Positions 52,648 through 63,651 of a stretch of 64,000 bases of DNA are shown here, in pieces (the stretch's first letter is position 1; every line of letters begins with the position of its first letter). Origin of the DNA: Vreelandella maris (GTDB lineage Bacteria > Pseudomonadota > Gammaproteobacteria > Pseudomonadales > Halomonadaceae). The DNA is taken from positions 1 to 64,000 of the forward strand of contig NZ_JABWCV010000003.1 in NCBI RefSeq assembly GCF_013371085.1, given 5' to 3'. Made by a program: the position numbers and the translations under genes. The notes under the pieces were generated by a model. It was not told the DNA's origin, did not search any database, and was given only the letters and a program-made list of their open reading frames with translations.

Positions 52648-54945
52648 ATGACAGTTTCTCATATTCTCGGCTATCCCCGTATCGGTGCTCAGCGCGAACT
52701 CAAAAAGGCCACTGAGGCATACTGGAAGGGCGAATGCACTCGTAGCGAACTTGAAAGCACTGGTCGCGAGCTTCGCTTGCGCCACTGGCAGGTGCAGCAG
52801 GATGCTGGGCTAGATTTTGTTAGTGTTGGTGATTTTGCTTTTTACGATCAAGTGCTTAATGTTTCAGTGGTGCTGGGTGCCGTACCTGCCCGTTTTAATG
52901 CCCAGCATGAAGTGGCTGGTGGCGATATCGACCTCGACACCACCTTTCGCATGGCCCGGGGCCGCGCGCCCAGCGGTGAACCCGCCGCCGCCTGTGAAAT
53001 GACCAAATACTTCGATACCAATTACCACTACCTCGTCCCCGAACTACACGAAGGGCAAACCTTTAACCTGGCTTCGAACCGCCTGTTCGACGAGGTGGAT
53101 GAAGCGTTACGCGCGGGTTTTACTCCGAAAGTAACGCTAACCGGGCCGCTAACGTGGCTATGGCTGGGAAAAACCAAGGGCGGTGATTTTGATCGCCTGA
53201 CGCTACTAGACAGCGTACTCAACGTGTATGGCGAAATATTAGCGCGGCTCGCTACCCAAGGCATTGAGTGGGTGCAGCTGGACGAGCCCGCGCTAGTGCA
53301 GGATCTACCGCTTAACTGGCAGCAGGCGTATGAGCGCGCCTATCACCGTCTTCAGTCAGCACCGCTAAAGCTGCTGTTAGCCACTTACTTCGGAGGCCTG
53401 GGCGACAATCTTTCATTAGCCACCCGTTTGCCCGTCGCTGGGTTGCACATTGACGCCGTGCGCGCGCCGCAACAAGTCGAGAGTGTCATTGATCGTCTTG
53501 GTCCGCATCAGGTGCTATCAGTCGGTTTTGTCGATGGTCGCAATATCTGGCGAGCCGACTTAGCGGCATTGCGCGAACGCTTGTTGCCGTTAAAAGTGCG
53601 CCTCGGGCAGCGGCTTTGGTTGGCGCCGAGCTGCTCGTTGTTGCATGTGCCGGTAGATCTTGCGCAGGAAACAGAGCTCGGTGAGGAGCTCGTGAGTTGG
53701 CTGGCTTTTGCGCAGCAAAAGCTGGCGGAAGTGGTCACCCTGGCGCGGTTGATTGATAACCGTACCATGCCTGAGGATGAGCAGCGTTTGGATGAAGCAA
53801 CCCGAGCGTTGGATGCCCGGCGTGAATCAACGCGTATCCACCAGGCAGCGGTTAGTGAGCGGCTGGCCGCGATTAGCCCTGCCGATAGCCAACGACAGGC
53901 GCCCTACAGCGTGCGTGCTGACGCACAACGGCGAGCGCTTAAGCTACCGTTGTTCCCGACGACGACAATTGGCTCTTTTCCGCAAACCGATGAGATTCGT
54001 GCTGCACGGCGCGCGTTTAAAGCCGGCGAGTTGTCATCAGCTGACTACGAAGCCCGCATGCAGGATGAAATTGCTTACGCGGTTGAGCGTCAGGAAGCGC
54101 TGGATATCGATGTGCCAGTGCACGGCGAAGCCGAGCGTAACGACATGGTGGAGTATTTTGGCGAACAGCTTGAAGGGTTTGCCTTTACCCGCTTTGGCTG
54201 GGTGCAGAGCTACGGTTCACGCTGTGTTAAGCCGCCGGTTATTTTCGGCGACGTTTCACGCCCTGCGCCCATGACCGTTCGCTGGAGCCAGTATGCGCAA
54301 ACCCTGACCAGCAAGCCCATGAAGGGGATGTTAACGGGGCCGGTGACGATTCTGCAGTGGTCGTTTGTCCGCGACGATCAGCCGCGAGAAACAACCTGTC
54401 GGCAAATTGCCCTGGCGTTGCGCGATGAGGTCTTGGATCTGGAAAAAGCTGGGATCAATGTGATTCAAATCGATGAACCGGCGCTTCGCGAAGGGCTGCC
54501 ACTGCGCCAACATGAGTGGCAGGCATACCTGGATTGGGCAGTCGAGAGCTTTCAGCTAAGTGCCGCAGGCGTTGCCAACACCACCCAGATTCACACCCAT
54601 ATGTGTTACTCGGAGTTCAACGACATCATCGGTGCGATCGCCGCCCTGGATGCGGATGTGATCACCATCGAAACATCGCGCTCGGATATGCACCTGCTGG
54701 ACGCCTTTCAGGACTTCGCTTATCCCAACGAAATCGGCCCAGGGGTTTACGATATCCACACCCCGAATATTCCCGAGGTGAGCTGGATGGTTGATTTGAT
54801 GGAGAAAGCGCTAGAAAAAATCCCTGCCGAACGGTTGTGGGTAAACCCGGATTGTGGCCTGAAAACGCGCGGCTGGGCGGAAGTAGAGCCAGCGCTGGCT
54901 AATATGGTCGAAGCTGCCAAAGTACTGCGCCAACGCTATGCGTAA
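52648..54945 (+). CDS. metE: Cobalamin-independent methionine synthase
   Basis: MetE transfers a methyl group from 5-methyltetrahydropteroyltriglutamate to homocysteine. The 765-residue length is normal. The N-terminus [16 protein letters not shown] and the C-terminal catalytic region are clear: [38 protein letters not shown] with zinc ligands H and C, and [11 protein letters not shown] with the last zinc cysteine. ATG 52648 gives the family N-terminus. It is regulated by divergent metR. Confidence 0.97.
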   Translation: MTVSHILGYPRIGAQRELKKATEAYWKGECTRSELESTGRELRLRHWQVQQDAGLDFVSVGDFAFYDQVLNVSVVLGAVPARFNAQHEVAGGDIDLDTTFRMARGRAPSGEPAAACEMTKYFDTNYHYLVPELHEGQTFNLASNRLFDEVDEALRAGFTPKVTLTGPLTWLWLGKTKGGDFDRLTLLDSVLNVYGEILARLATQGIEWVQLDEPALVQDLPLNWQQAYERAYHRLQSAPLKLLLATYFGGLGDNLSLATRLPVAGLHIDAVRAPQQVESVIDRLGPHQVLSVGFVDGRNIWRADLAALRERLLPLKVRLGQRLWLAPSCSLLHVPVDLAQETELGEELVSWLAFAQQKLAEVVTLARLIDNRTMPEDEQRLDEATRALDARRESTRIHQAAVSERLAAISPADSQRQAPYSVRADAQRRALKLPLFPTTTIGSFPQTDEIRAARRAFKAGELSSADYEARMQDEIAYAVERQEALDIDVPVHGEAERNDMVEYFGEQLEGFAFTRFGWVQSYGSRCVKPPVIFGDVSRPAPMTVRWSQYAQTLTSKPMKGMLTGPVTILQWSFVRDDQPRETTCRQIALALRDEVLDLEKAGINVIQIDEPALREGLPLRQHEWQAYLDWAVESFQLSAAGVANTTQIHTHMCYSEFNDIIGAIAALDADVITIETSRSDMHLLDAFQDFAYPNEIGPGVYDIHTPNIPEVSWMVDLMEKALEKIPAERLWVNPDCGLKTRGWAEVEPALANMVEAAKVLRQRYA

Positions 54946-54986
54946 ACGGTTGTAAATACTTTGATTAAGTCTTTCTGGTCAGAATC

Positions 54987-55008
54987 AACCCCGCTAAAAA
55001 GCGGGGTT
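54987..55008. terminator. Terminator between metE and ppk1
   Basis: AACCCCGC (54987-54994) pairs with GCGGGGTT (55001-55008) around TAAAAA, between the convergent metE and ppk1 genes. Confidence 0.8.
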
Positions 55009-55034
55009 TGGCTTAAAAACTAGCTTGTCGACAC

Positions 55035-57224
55035 TTAGCTTTTCGAAGCATAGGCGTAGAGCAGGGTTTCCTGGGCGCTGATGGCATCGCTTTTACCTGG
55101 ATCCTGAAGCTGGTAGCTGCCGTCGGTCTGTAGCAGCCAGCTCTGGCAGTTATCCACCATGTAGGTTTCGAGATCCTTGCGCACACGGGTGGCGAGCTTC
55201 TTATCCAGCAGCGGGAAGCAGGTTTCAACACGGTGAAACATATTGCGCGACATAAAGTCGGCGCTTGAGCACCAAGTTTCCGACTTGCCATCATTGTGAA
55301 AGTGGAATACGCGGGTGTGTTCAAGCAGGCGGCCGATAATGGAGCGCACACGAATATTCTCGGAAACCCCCGGCACGCCTGGCTTCAAACAGCACATACC
55401 GCGAATAATTAAATCGCACTCAACCCCCGCCTGGGAGGCACGGTAGAGCGCTTTGATAAGTTTGGGCTCGGTTAACGAATTGCATTTAATGATGATATGG
55501 GCGCGTTTACCCTTGCGCGCTATCTGCGCTTCACGGTCAATCATTTCCACTAGCCGCTCGTGCAGCGTGAACGGCGCATGCAACAGCGTGTCAATTTTGC
55601 GTGCGCGGCCCATCCCCGACAGCTGCTGAAACACTTTATGCACATCGGCGCACAGCGCTTTATTGGCAGTCAGCAGGCTGTAATCGGTATACAGTTTGGC
55701 GGTTTTTGAGTGGTAATTACCGGTGCCGAGGTGCGCGTAGTAGCACAGCTCGCCTTTTTCGCGGCGTACTATATGCAGCATCTTGGCGTGAGTCTTGTAG
55801 GCCATAATGCCGTAGACAACGATTGCCCCCGCTTCCTGCAAACGAGAAGCCAGCTGTAGATTATCGGCTTCATCAAAACGCGCACGTAGTTCAATGACCA
55901 CGGTGACTTCTTTGCCCTGGCTAGCCGCTTCTACCAGCGCGCTAACGATAGGCGAGTCTGAGCCCGTACGGTATAGCGTCTGCTTTATAGCCAGTACATG
56001 CGGGTCGCGGGCGGCTTCGCGCAGCAGGTCTTCAATCGGAGTAAATGATTGAAAAGGGTGATGGAGCAGAATGTCACTCTTAGCAATAGCATCGAACAAG
56101 CTGCCCGCTTTGAGCGCTTTCGGAATGCTGGGAGTAAACGGGCGATAGAGCAGTTCTGGACGGTCCACATCACCCAGAACTGACATCATGCGGGTTAAAT
56201 TCACCGGCCCTTTGACCCGATATAAATCGTCGCTCTCAAGCTCAAATTGACGCAGCAGAAAATTAGTTAAGTCATCGGGGCAGCTGTCCGCCACTTCCAG
56301 CCGCACACCGCTGCCATAACGGCGTGCCAGTAGTTCGCCACGCAGCGCGGAAGCAAGGTCTGAGACTTCCTCAGGGTCAACGCTCATATCCGCATTGCGG
56401 GTCAAACGGAACTGGTAACAGCCGCGCACGCGCATGCCGGGAAATAGCTCATCGGCATGGGCATGAATCATCGAGGACAGGAACACATACTCGGAGAAAC
56501 CCTCTTCGCATAACTCCTTCGGTAGCGCCATTAAGCGAGGCAGCGAGCGTGGGGCTGGTAGAATAGCCATACCTCCGGCGCGGCCAAAGGCATCTTTGCC
56601 TTCCAGCTCAACAATAAAGTTAAGACTTTTATTGACCAGACGCGGGAAGGGATGCGAAGGGTCGAGACCGATGGGGCTAATAACCGGCATAATTTCGTTA
56701 TCGAAAAACGCCCGCGTCCAGGCCTTTTGTTGATCAGTCCACTGATCGCGACGACGAAAGCGCAACCCATGAGTCTCCAGGGCGGGCAACAAGGTATCGT
56801 TGAGTATTTGATACTGGCGATCAATTTGCGTATGTGCGATCTGAGAAATCTCGGCCAATACGGCTTTAGGCAGTCGGCCATCGGCCGCGGTGGTGTCGTC
56901 GCCAAGGGCGATCTGGTGCTTTAATCCCGCTACGCGAATTTCGAAAAACTCATCCATATTGGATGAGAAAATCAGCAAGAACATCAAGCGGTTGAGCAAC
57001 GGGTGGGCATCGTCTAGCGCTTGTTCCAGCACGCGGATATTGAACTGTAGATGCGACAGCTCGCGATTGAAGTAAAGCTGAGTGTCGTCAAGGTCGGTTT
57101 CAGGCAACGTGTCACGCGCTTGAACCCCGGTGGGGGTGCGGTTAATTCGTAGCGGCATATCGCCGTCGCTGCTGGTTTGATCAGTAGACGATAATGGTAA
57201 AGAATCTGTCGCTTGCTCGTCCAT
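55035..57224 (-). CDS. ppk1: Polyphosphate kinase 1
   Basis: PPK1 reversibly makes inorganic polyphosphate from ATP. The 729-residue protein has the N-terminal LYFNRELSHLQFNIRVLEQA, the central domain, and two histidine-containing motifs of the phospholipase-D-like catalytic fold: YKTHAKMLHIVRR with the phosphorylated histidine, and SADFMSRNMFHRVETCFPL. GGGGAG precedes the ATG. It lies 121 bp downstream of hemB on the same strand, with an inverted repeat between them. Confidence 0.95.
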   Translation of the reverse strand: MDEQATDSLPLSSTDQTSSDGDMPLRINRTPTGVQARDTLPETDLDDTQLYFNRELSHLQFNIRVLEQALDDAHPLLNRLMFLLIFSSNMDEFFEIRVAGLKHQIALGDDTTAADGRLPKAVLAEISQIAHTQIDRQYQILNDTLLPALETHGLRFRRRDQWTDQQKAWTRAFFDNEIMPVISPIGLDPSHPFPRLVNKSLNFIVELEGKDAFGRAGGMAILPAPRSLPRLMALPKELCEEGFSEYVFLSSMIHAHADELFPGMRVRGCYQFRLTRNADMSVDPEEVSDLASALRGELLARRYGSGVRLEVADSCPDDLTNFLLRQFELESDDLYRVKGPVNLTRMMSVLGDVDRPELLYRPFTPSIPKALKAGSLFDAIAKSDILLHHPFQSFTPIEDLLREAARDPHVLAIKQTLYRTGSDSPIVSALVEAASQGKEVTVVIELRARFDEADNLQLASRLQEAGAIVVYGIMAYKTHAKMLHIVRREKGELCYYAHLGTGNYHSKTAKLYTDYSLLTANKALCADVHKVFQQLSGMGRARKIDTLLHAPFTLHERLVEMIDREAQIARKGKRAHIIIKCNSLTEPKLIKALYRASQAGVECDLIIRGMCCLKPGVPGVSENIRVRSIIGRLLEHTRVFHFHNDGKSETWCSSADFMSRNMFHRVETCFPLLDKKLATRVRKDLETYMVDNCQSWLLQTDGSYQLQDPGKSDAISAQETLLYAYASKS

Positions 57225-57298
57225 AGTGGATCTCCCCGCGTTGATGGCTCGAAGGTATCATAGCCTGATACTTGTATAGGAAGGCAGTATGCGGGGAG

Positions 57299-57333
57299 AA
57301 GATGACAAACAAGTGTCACCTTGTTGTCATCTT
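57299..57333 (-). other. Inverted repeat between hemB and ppk1
   Basis: AAGATGACAA-ACAAG (57299-57313) can pair with CTTGTTGTCATCTT (57320-57333) with one bulged base. On the minus strand it follows hemB and precedes ppk1, and may be the hemB terminator or a regulatory structure. No clear T-run follows. Confidence 0.5.
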
Positions 57334-57345
57334 TGTCGCAGTAGT

Positions 57346-58368
<1,023 letters not shown>

Positions 58369-58524
58369 TTAAGGAACGCAAATGAGTGTGCCCGAAGGTC
58401 TGAATGGAGTATATCAGCCATGCCCTGCGGCGAAAGCCGTCTTGTGACAACAAGGTAGACTGACTAAAGTGAGCAATTGCTTTGCTGTATTGCGATCGGC
58501 AGACCCTGGGATAAGGAGATAGGC

Positions 58525-59184
58525 ATGACCAAACAGGTGGCGGTGATTTTAGCTGGCTGCGGCGTTTATGATGGTTCAGAGATATATGAGACGACGTTAA
58601 CGCTGTTGCGCTTGGATCAGTTGGGTATTGGTTACCACTGTTTTGCCCCGGATATAGAACAGCATCACGTTATCAATCACCTCACGCAAGAGGTGGCGGA
58701 AGGTGAACAGCGTAATGTGCTGCAGGAGTCTGCCCGCTTGGCGCGTGGAAACATCCGCCCATTGAGTGAGCTAGACGCTGATAACTTCGATGCAGTGATT
58801 GTGCCCGGTGGTTTCGGTGTCGCCAAAAATCTGTCGGATTTCGCCAGTGCCAGCGACAATATGCAGGTGCTGGAAGCACTAAAAGAGTCGCTGTTTGGTT
58901 TTCGTCAAGAGGCCAAACCCATTGGCTTGATGTGTATTTCCCCCGTACTGGTGCCCCGTCTATTGGGTGACGGTATTGCAGTGACCGTGGGTAATGATCC
59001 GGCGGTTTCCGGGGCGATTAGTGCCATGGGCGGGTTGCACCGCAGCTGTGCAGTAGAAGATATTGTCGTCGACCTTGAGCACCGCGTGGTGACCACTCCT
59101 GCTTATATGCTGGCAAAGCGCATTAGTGAAGCGGCCACTGGTATCTTTAAATTGGTAGATCGTATTGCTGAAATGATGGATTAA
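58525..59184 (+). CDS. elbB: ElbB, DJ-1/PfpI superfamily glyoxalase-like protein
   Basis: ElbB is a DJ-1/PfpI family protein linked to isoprenoid synthesis and reported to act as a glyoxalase. The 219-residue protein has VILAGCGVYDGSEIYE at the N-terminus, VIVPGGFGVAKNLSDFA, and the nucleophile-elbow cysteine region IGLMCISPVLVP. AAGGAGATAGGC precedes ATG 58525; the open frame extends 16 codons upstream without similarity. It is divergent from hemB and ends at a bidirectional terminator. Confidence 0.93.
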   Translation: MTKQVAVILAGCGVYDGSEIYETTLTLLRLDQLGIGYHCFAPDIEQHHVINHLTQEVAEGEQRNVLQESARLARGNIRPLSELDADNFDAVIVPGGFGVAKNLSDFASASDNMQVLEALKESLFGFRQEAKPIGLMCISPVLVPRLLGDGIAVTVGNDPAVSGAISAMGGLHRSCAVEDIVVDLEHRVVTTPAYMLAKRISEAATGIFKLVDRIAEMMD

Positions 59185-59223
59185 GTACGCCGTTGCATTT
59201 TAGAACATCGTATTGCAGATAAG

Positions 59224-59256
59224 AAAGCCGTCGCCATGGTTAATGGCGACGGCTTT
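59224..59256. terminator. Bidirectional terminator between elbB and tatC
   Basis: A perfect 14-bp stem pairs 59224-59237 with 59243-59256 and is followed by TTTTT on the plus strand. It lies between convergent elbB and the tat operon. Confidence 0.93.
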
Positions 59257-59285
59257 TTCAGTATCTGCGTGCTGCGCTGATCCGC

Positions 59286-60077
59286 TTAGAGATCGGCTTC
59301 TTGCTCTTCATCAGCCTCTTTCTCTTCTTTGCGTTTGCGCACCAAACGGCCAAACAGTAGCCCCACTTCGTAAAGTAGGTACATGGGGATTGCCAGCAGG
59401 CTTTGGGAAATCACATCAGGCGGGGTTAGCAGCATACCGACGACAAAGCAGCCTAAAAGGATATAGGGGCGTTTTTTAGAAAGGCTTTCCACCGTCGTGG
59501 CGCCAGAGAGGATAAGCAGGAAGGTCGCAATAGGAATTTCAAACGCCACCCCGAAAGCAAAAAACAGCTTAAGAACGAAGTTCAAATACTGGTTAATGTC
59601 GGTCATTATCGCGATGTTGTCCGGCCCGGTTTGGGTGAAAAACTCAAACAGCAGCGGAAAAACCACGTAATAGGCAAACGCCGCACCGCCATAGAACAGC
59701 GCAATGCTTGAGACCAGTATCGGGATCGCCAGTGCTTTTTCATTGTCGTAAAGCCCCGGCGCGATAAACGCCCAGGCCTGATGCAACACAAAGGGAATGG
59801 CGATAAACACCGCGACGACCAAGGTAAGCTTAAATGGCGCTAAGAATGGCGAAGCCACTTCTGTGGCGATCATTTGCGAGCCTGCGGGCAGCAGATCCAT
59901 TAACGGCTCGGCGACGAAGGTATAAATATCATTGGCAAACGAATAAAGGCCCAAAAAGACCACCAGAATCACGATCACGGCGCGCATCAACCGTGAACGT
60001 AGTTCAATCAGGTGCTCAATAAGAGGGGCTTGGCTTTGGTCTTCACGCGGCTCCTTTGAATCGCCAGACATACTCAT
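59286..60077 (-). CDS. tatC: Sec-independent protein translocase TatC
   Basis: TatC is the membrane receptor for twin-arginine signal peptides. The 263-residue protein has six hydrophobic segments and the conserved N-terminal LIEHLIELRSRLMRAV, the loop region FIAPGLYDNEKAL, and the late TPPDVISQ. A charged tail rich in glutamate and lysine ends it. The ATG overlaps the tatB stop by 4 nt. Confidence 0.95.
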   Translation of the reverse strand: MSMSGDSKEPREDQSQAPLIEHLIELRSRLMRAVIVILVVFLGLYSFANDIYTFVAEPLMDLLPAGSQMIATEVASPFLAPFKLTLVVAVFIAIPFVLHQAWAFIAPGLYDNEKALAIPILVSSIALFYGGAAFAYYVVFPLLFEFFTQTGPDNIAIMTDINQYLNFVLKLFFAFGVAFEIPIATFLLILSGATTVESLSKKRPYILLGCFVVGMLLTPPDVISQSLLAIPMYLLYEVGLLFGRLVRKRKEEKEADEEQEADL

Positions 60078-60559
60078 TGGTGGTTACGGTCCTTATTTGA
60101 TGCAGCCTTTTGAGATTCAGTCGGCTCAGGTTCTGCCGCGTCTTCGGGCACTGCCGAGGAAGGCGATGAGGATGAAGGAGGCGTTTCTTCACGTACCGTT
60201 TGCAGGGCGTCATCCAATCGGGAGCTCGCCTTGGCGACGCGCTGCTCTGTCTCGCTCTGCGTCGCCTTGGTTGCTGGCGCTGACCGAGGAGTAGAAGGGG
60301 TATCGGCAATACTCTCTACATCCAGCTTGGCTTTTTTCAAGCTATCGTCGAGCTTCTTCTGCTGTTCGTTAAGCTTTTGGCGTAACTCTTCTGCTTCAAG
60401 CTGAGCGCTAATTTCACGCTGCATGCCGGATACCGTGCGCTTGATTTTGCCAATCCACATACCCGTCGTGCGGGCGGCCCTAGGCAGCCGCTCCGGGCCA
60501 AGCACCAACAGCCCGACGATGCCAATGAGCATTAGTTCAAGAAAGCCGATATCCAGCAT
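60074..60559 (-). CDS. tatB: Sec-independent protein translocase TatB
   Basis: TatB forms the substrate-binding complex with TatC. The 161-residue protein begins with MLDIGFLELMLIGIVGLLVL and the GPERLP hinge, then an amphipathic helix (RAARTTGMWIGKIKRTV), a coiled-coil stretch, and a long disordered, proline/serine/alanine-rich tail. This is the normal TatB layout. It lies 3 bp after tatA and overlaps tatC. Confidence 0.95.
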   Translation of the reverse strand: MLDIGFLELMLIGIVGLLVLGPERLPRAARTTGMWIGKIKRTVSGMQREISAQLEAEELRQKLNEQQKKLDDSLKKAKLDVESIADTPSTPRSAPATKATQSETEQRVAKASSRLDDALQTVREETPPSSSSPSSAVPEDAAEPEPTESQKAASNKDRNHQ

Positions 60560-60562
60560 GGT

Positions 60563-60841
60563 TTATTTGCGCTCTTCGTTACGTTCGTTGGCGGCCTGTT
60601 TCTCTTCGGCTTGAACGTCATAAGTGTTGCCAGGTTCTTCATGGCTCACTTTGGCATGCGGTTGGTCAGCGTCTTCTTTATCCGTCTCTTTATTTTTCTC
60701 TTCATCGTGCATGGCTTTCTTGAAGCCCTTGACCGCCCCGCCTAGGTCGGTGCCCACATTACGCAGTTTTTTGGTGCCGAAAACCAGGATGATGATGCCC
60801 AGGACAATCAGCAACTGCCAAATACTAATACCACCTAACAT
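60563..60841 (-). CDS. tatA: Sec-independent protein translocase TatA
   Basis: TatA oligomers form the translocation pore of the Tat pathway. The 92-residue protein has a single membrane span ([18 protein letters not shown]), the hinge FGTKKL, and an amphipathic helix with [11 protein letters not shown], then a charged tail. The first gene of tatABC on the minus strand, it follows hisE by 76 bp. Confidence 0.95.
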   Translation of the reverse strand: MLGGISIWQLLIVLGIIILVFGTKKLRNVGTDLGGAVKGFKKAMHDEEKNKETDKEDADQPHAKVSHEEPGNTYDVQAEEKQAANERNEERK

Positions 60842-60917
60842 ATGCGTTTCCTCATGGGAGCAGGTTGACTATCTTTTTTCCAGCTTGGTTATCACTATAC
60901 GACAGTTTCTGTGACCG

Positions 60918-61310
60918 CTATGGCTGACGAGACGCTTTTTCTTCGTGCCCGGAAATGCCAACGCGTCGCGCCAGTTCGTCTAAAACAGCCTGATGATCCA
61001 TCCCCAGGTGCGACAGCATCACCATACTATGAAACCACAGGTCGGCAGTTTCAGAAATCAACGCTTGGCGCTCAGCCTCACCACCGTGCTCCGCATCTTT
61101 TGCCGCAAGCACTGTTTCAGTCGCTTCTTCGCCAATCTTTTCGAGTATCTTGTTCAAACCCTTATGATGCAAGGAGGCAACATAAGAATCTTCTGCTGCT
61201 GCGTGTCGCCGCTGCTTTAGTACCTCATTGAGAGTATCCAGCACAGACGCACTGTTTGTCGAAAAAGTGTTGGTTGGTAAATTGTCAGGCGATAATGAGT
61301 TGCTGTCCAT
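60918..61310 (-). CDS. hisE: Phosphoribosyl-ATP pyrophosphatase
   Basis: HisE removes pyrophosphate from phosphoribosyl-ATP in histidine synthesis. The 130-residue protein has the MazG-like metal-binding pattern: [17 protein letters not shown] with two glutamates, and [15 protein letters not shown] with glutamate and aspartate. An extra N-terminal 20 residues are low in complexity. It sits between ubiB and tatA, where pseudomonads also have hisI; hisI is not here. Confidence 0.94.
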   Translation of the reverse strand: MDSNSLSPDNLPTNTFSTNSASVLDTLNEVLKQRRHAAAEDSYVASLHHKGLNKILEKIGEEATETVLAAKDAEHGGEAERQALISETADLWFHSMVMLSHLGMDHQAVLDELARRVGISGHEEKASRQP

Positions 61311-61341
61311 GGGAATCCTTATAAACGTTTAATGCACTGCG

Positions 61342-62964
61342 CTATTGCCATACCAGCAGTAAGAGGCCAATCGCAGCGGCAGCCAGTATTGGCCACTCCT
61401 GGAGCTCAATCCAACCGCTTAATGGCTGCCAAGCCAGTGCCAGTGCCAGCAGAATCAAACCCAGGCGCAGGCGGTAAAGCCGCTTGCCCTGCCGCACCAT
61501 CTGTACGCGCATGGCGTTGATGGAGTCCACCTGCTGATGACGTTGACGATGCTCATGCTCCATGCGGCTGAGCGCTTGGTGCGCCAGTACAGGCAATTCA
61601 GGTAGCTGGTGTGAAAGCTCCGGTGCCTGTCGCTTGAGTGATTCCCATAAACCGCTGACACCCGCACGCTCTTTCATCCACTGCTCTAAATACGGCTTGG
61701 CGGTGCTCCAAAGGTCCAGGTCAGGATAGAGCTGGCGCCCTAAGCCTTCAATATTGAGCAGCGTTTTCTGCAATAGAACCAACTGCGGCTGCACTTCCAT
61801 ATTAAAGCGTCGCGCGGTTTGAAACAGACCCAGGAGCACTTGGCCAAAGGAGATGTCTTTCAGCGGTTTCTCTAAAATAGGCTCGCAGACGGTCCGAATA
61901 GCGGCTGCGAACTCATTGGCGCGAGTATTTTCACCCACCCAGCCGGACTCAATATGCAGTGCGGCGACTTCGTAATAGTCTTGGTGAAAAAATGCCAATA
62001 AGTTGCGCGCCAAATAGTCCTGATCCTCTCGGGTCAGGCTGCCCACGATGCCGCAGTCGATGGCGATGTACTGCGGGTCTTCGGGGTTGTCACAGTTAAC
62101 AAAGATATTGCCGGGGTGCATATCCGCGTGGAAGAAGTTGTCACGAAATACCTGGGTAAAGAAAAGCTCAACGCCGCGCTCTGCGAGCTTTTTAAGGTTC
62201 GTGCCACGAGCAATTAGCGTGTCTAAATCGGCGACCGGTATGCCGCGAATGCGCTCTTGAACCATCACGTGGCGGCGGGTGAAGGGCCAATAGATGGTAG
62301 GTACAAATAGCAGCGGTGAGTCTTTAAAGTTACGTTTAAGCTGCGAGGTGTTGGCGGCTTCTTTATAGAGATCCAGCTCATCAAACAACGTGGCTTCGTA
62401 GTCGCGGATGACTTCCACCGGGCGCAAACGTCGCGCTTCGGGGATTTTGGAAAATAGCTTGGCGACTTGGTACATCAGCGCCATGTCCTGACGCATGACG
62501 CGATCAATGCCGGGACGAATGATTTTTACCACTACGTCTTCACCGCCGTGCAGCCTTGCTGCGTGTACCTGGGCAATCGATGCAGAGGCGAGCGGTACGT
62601 GGTCAAATTCAGCAAAGGCATCCGCCAGCGACATTTCCAGCTCTTTCTCGACGCGGGCAGCGGCAAGATCACCGGGAAAAGGCGGCACCTGATCCTGAAG
62701 GCGCTTTAGCTCATCGGCGATATCTGCCGGTAGCAGGTCGCGGCGGGTCGAGAGCATCTGCCCGAATTTAATGAAAATTGGCCCTAGCGCCTCTAACGCC
62801 AAGCGCAGGCGTTCACCCCGCGATCGCTTGCCGATCGGCACTAGGCGTAACGGTGAAAACCACAGCAGCGTCCGCAGCCACCAGGGCAAGCGTTCCAGCG
62901 GCAGTAATGTGTCTAGCCGGTGGCGCGTGATTACCCAGCTAATCCGTAGCAGGCGCAGGCTCAT
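61342..62964 (-). CDS. ubiB: UbiB, ubiquinone biosynthesis kinase-like protein
   Basis: UbiB is an atypical kinase-like ATPase needed for ubiquinone synthesis. In 540 residues it has the diagnostic [16 protein letters not shown] (KxGQ motif), an alanine-rich nucleotide loop ([12 protein letters not shown]), the lysine region VVKIIRPGI, and [12 protein letters not shown] with the catalytic-loop aspartate region. Two hydrophobic segments end the protein, forming the membrane anchor. It overlaps ubiJ by 4 nt. Confidence 0.95.
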   Translation of the reverse strand: MSLRLLRISWVITRHRLDTLLPLERLPWWLRTLLWFSPLRLVPIGKRSRGERLRLALEALGPIFIKFGQMLSTRRDLLPADIADELKRLQDQVPPFPGDLAAARVEKELEMSLADAFAEFDHVPLASASIAQVHAARLHGGEDVVVKIIRPGIDRVMRQDMALMYQVAKLFSKIPEARRLRPVEVIRDYEATLFDELDLYKEAANTSQLKRNFKDSPLLFVPTIYWPFTRRHVMVQERIRGIPVADLDTLIARGTNLKKLAERGVELFFTQVFRDNFFHADMHPGNIFVNCDNPEDPQYIAIDCGIVGSLTREDQDYLARNLLAFFHQDYYEVAALHIESGWVGENTRANEFAAAIRTVCEPILEKPLKDISFGQVLLGLFQTARRFNMEVQPQLVLLQKTLLNIEGLGRQLYPDLDLWSTAKPYLEQWMKERAGVSGLWESLKRQAPELSHQLPELPVLAHQALSRMEHEHRQRHQQVDSINAMRVQMVRQGKRLYRLRLGLILLALALAWQPLSGWIELQEWPILAAAAIGLLLLVWQ

Positions 62965-63620
62965 AGGCGTGGCTCCTGAGAGGCGCTCTGCGGTGGTTGC
63001 GTCAGCTTGCGCTGCAAGCGGTTAAAGCGCGCTTCCAGACGATCGGTGGCGATTTCCAGTTCGGTTAAGTGATCGCGCAGCACGTTGCGCTGTTGCTGTC
63101 CGGGTAGCAGGCGGGCTTCTTCAAAGACATATTCAGAAACATCCTGCATCAGTTCATCTTTGGCACGCAGCCCCCAACGAGCGGCGCGACGCACCCCTTC
63201 GGCCAGCGAGTGAGCGGGCATATCGCCAAGCCAGCGGGCCAGCTCGCTTTCCCAATCAATGTTTAAATCGAAAAGCAGCTCGCGGGTCGCTTCAAGCAGA
63301 TGGATGCGCCCACGCACGGCCAGTTTGCCATCGAACATTAGCCGCTCAATCGAGGCGCCGCTGATCCACTCTGAAAATGTTTCCGGAGTTAGCTCGACGA
63401 CCGCATCTACCTCGGTTTCATCAACACCTTCGCCACGCATCAGGTCTAAGCCTGCGTGGTGATAGTGGATCACAAGCTCAAGATGTGGCTGCTCCAGGCG
63501 TATAAGCAAACGGCTGCCCACCAGCGCTGCCAGCCGTGCGGGGGCTGCCGGGTCGCGGGCGAGTAGGGCATTGAGCGTGCGTTCACATCCGGCCAACAGC
63601 AGGGTCGGGGTTACCAGCAT
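62961..63620 (-). CDS. ubiJ: UbiJ, ubiquinone biosynthesis accessory factor
   Basis: UbiJ is an SCP2-domain lipid-binding protein that helps the ubiquinone biosynthesis complex. The 219-residue protein has an N-terminal helix ([20 protein letters not shown]), an SCP2-like lipid-binding domain near residues 30-110, and a charged C-terminal helical region. ATG 63620 has AGAGG upstream; an earlier in-frame start at 63680 would overlap ubiE. It sits between ubiE and ubiB. Confidence 0.9.
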   Translation of the reverse strand: MLVTPTLLLAGCERTLNALLARDPAAPARLAALVGSRLLIRLEQPHLELVIHYHHAGLDLMRGEGVDETEVDAVVELTPETFSEWISGASIERLMFDGKLAVRGRIHLLEATRELLFDLNIDWESELARWLGDMPAHSLAEGVRRAARWGLRAKDELMQDVSEYVFEEARLLPGQQQRNVLRDHLTELEIATDRLEARFNRLQRKLTQPPQSASQEPRL

Positions 63621-63651
63621 GCTGGCCTCTGGGTCTGTAGCGTCTGAAGTC

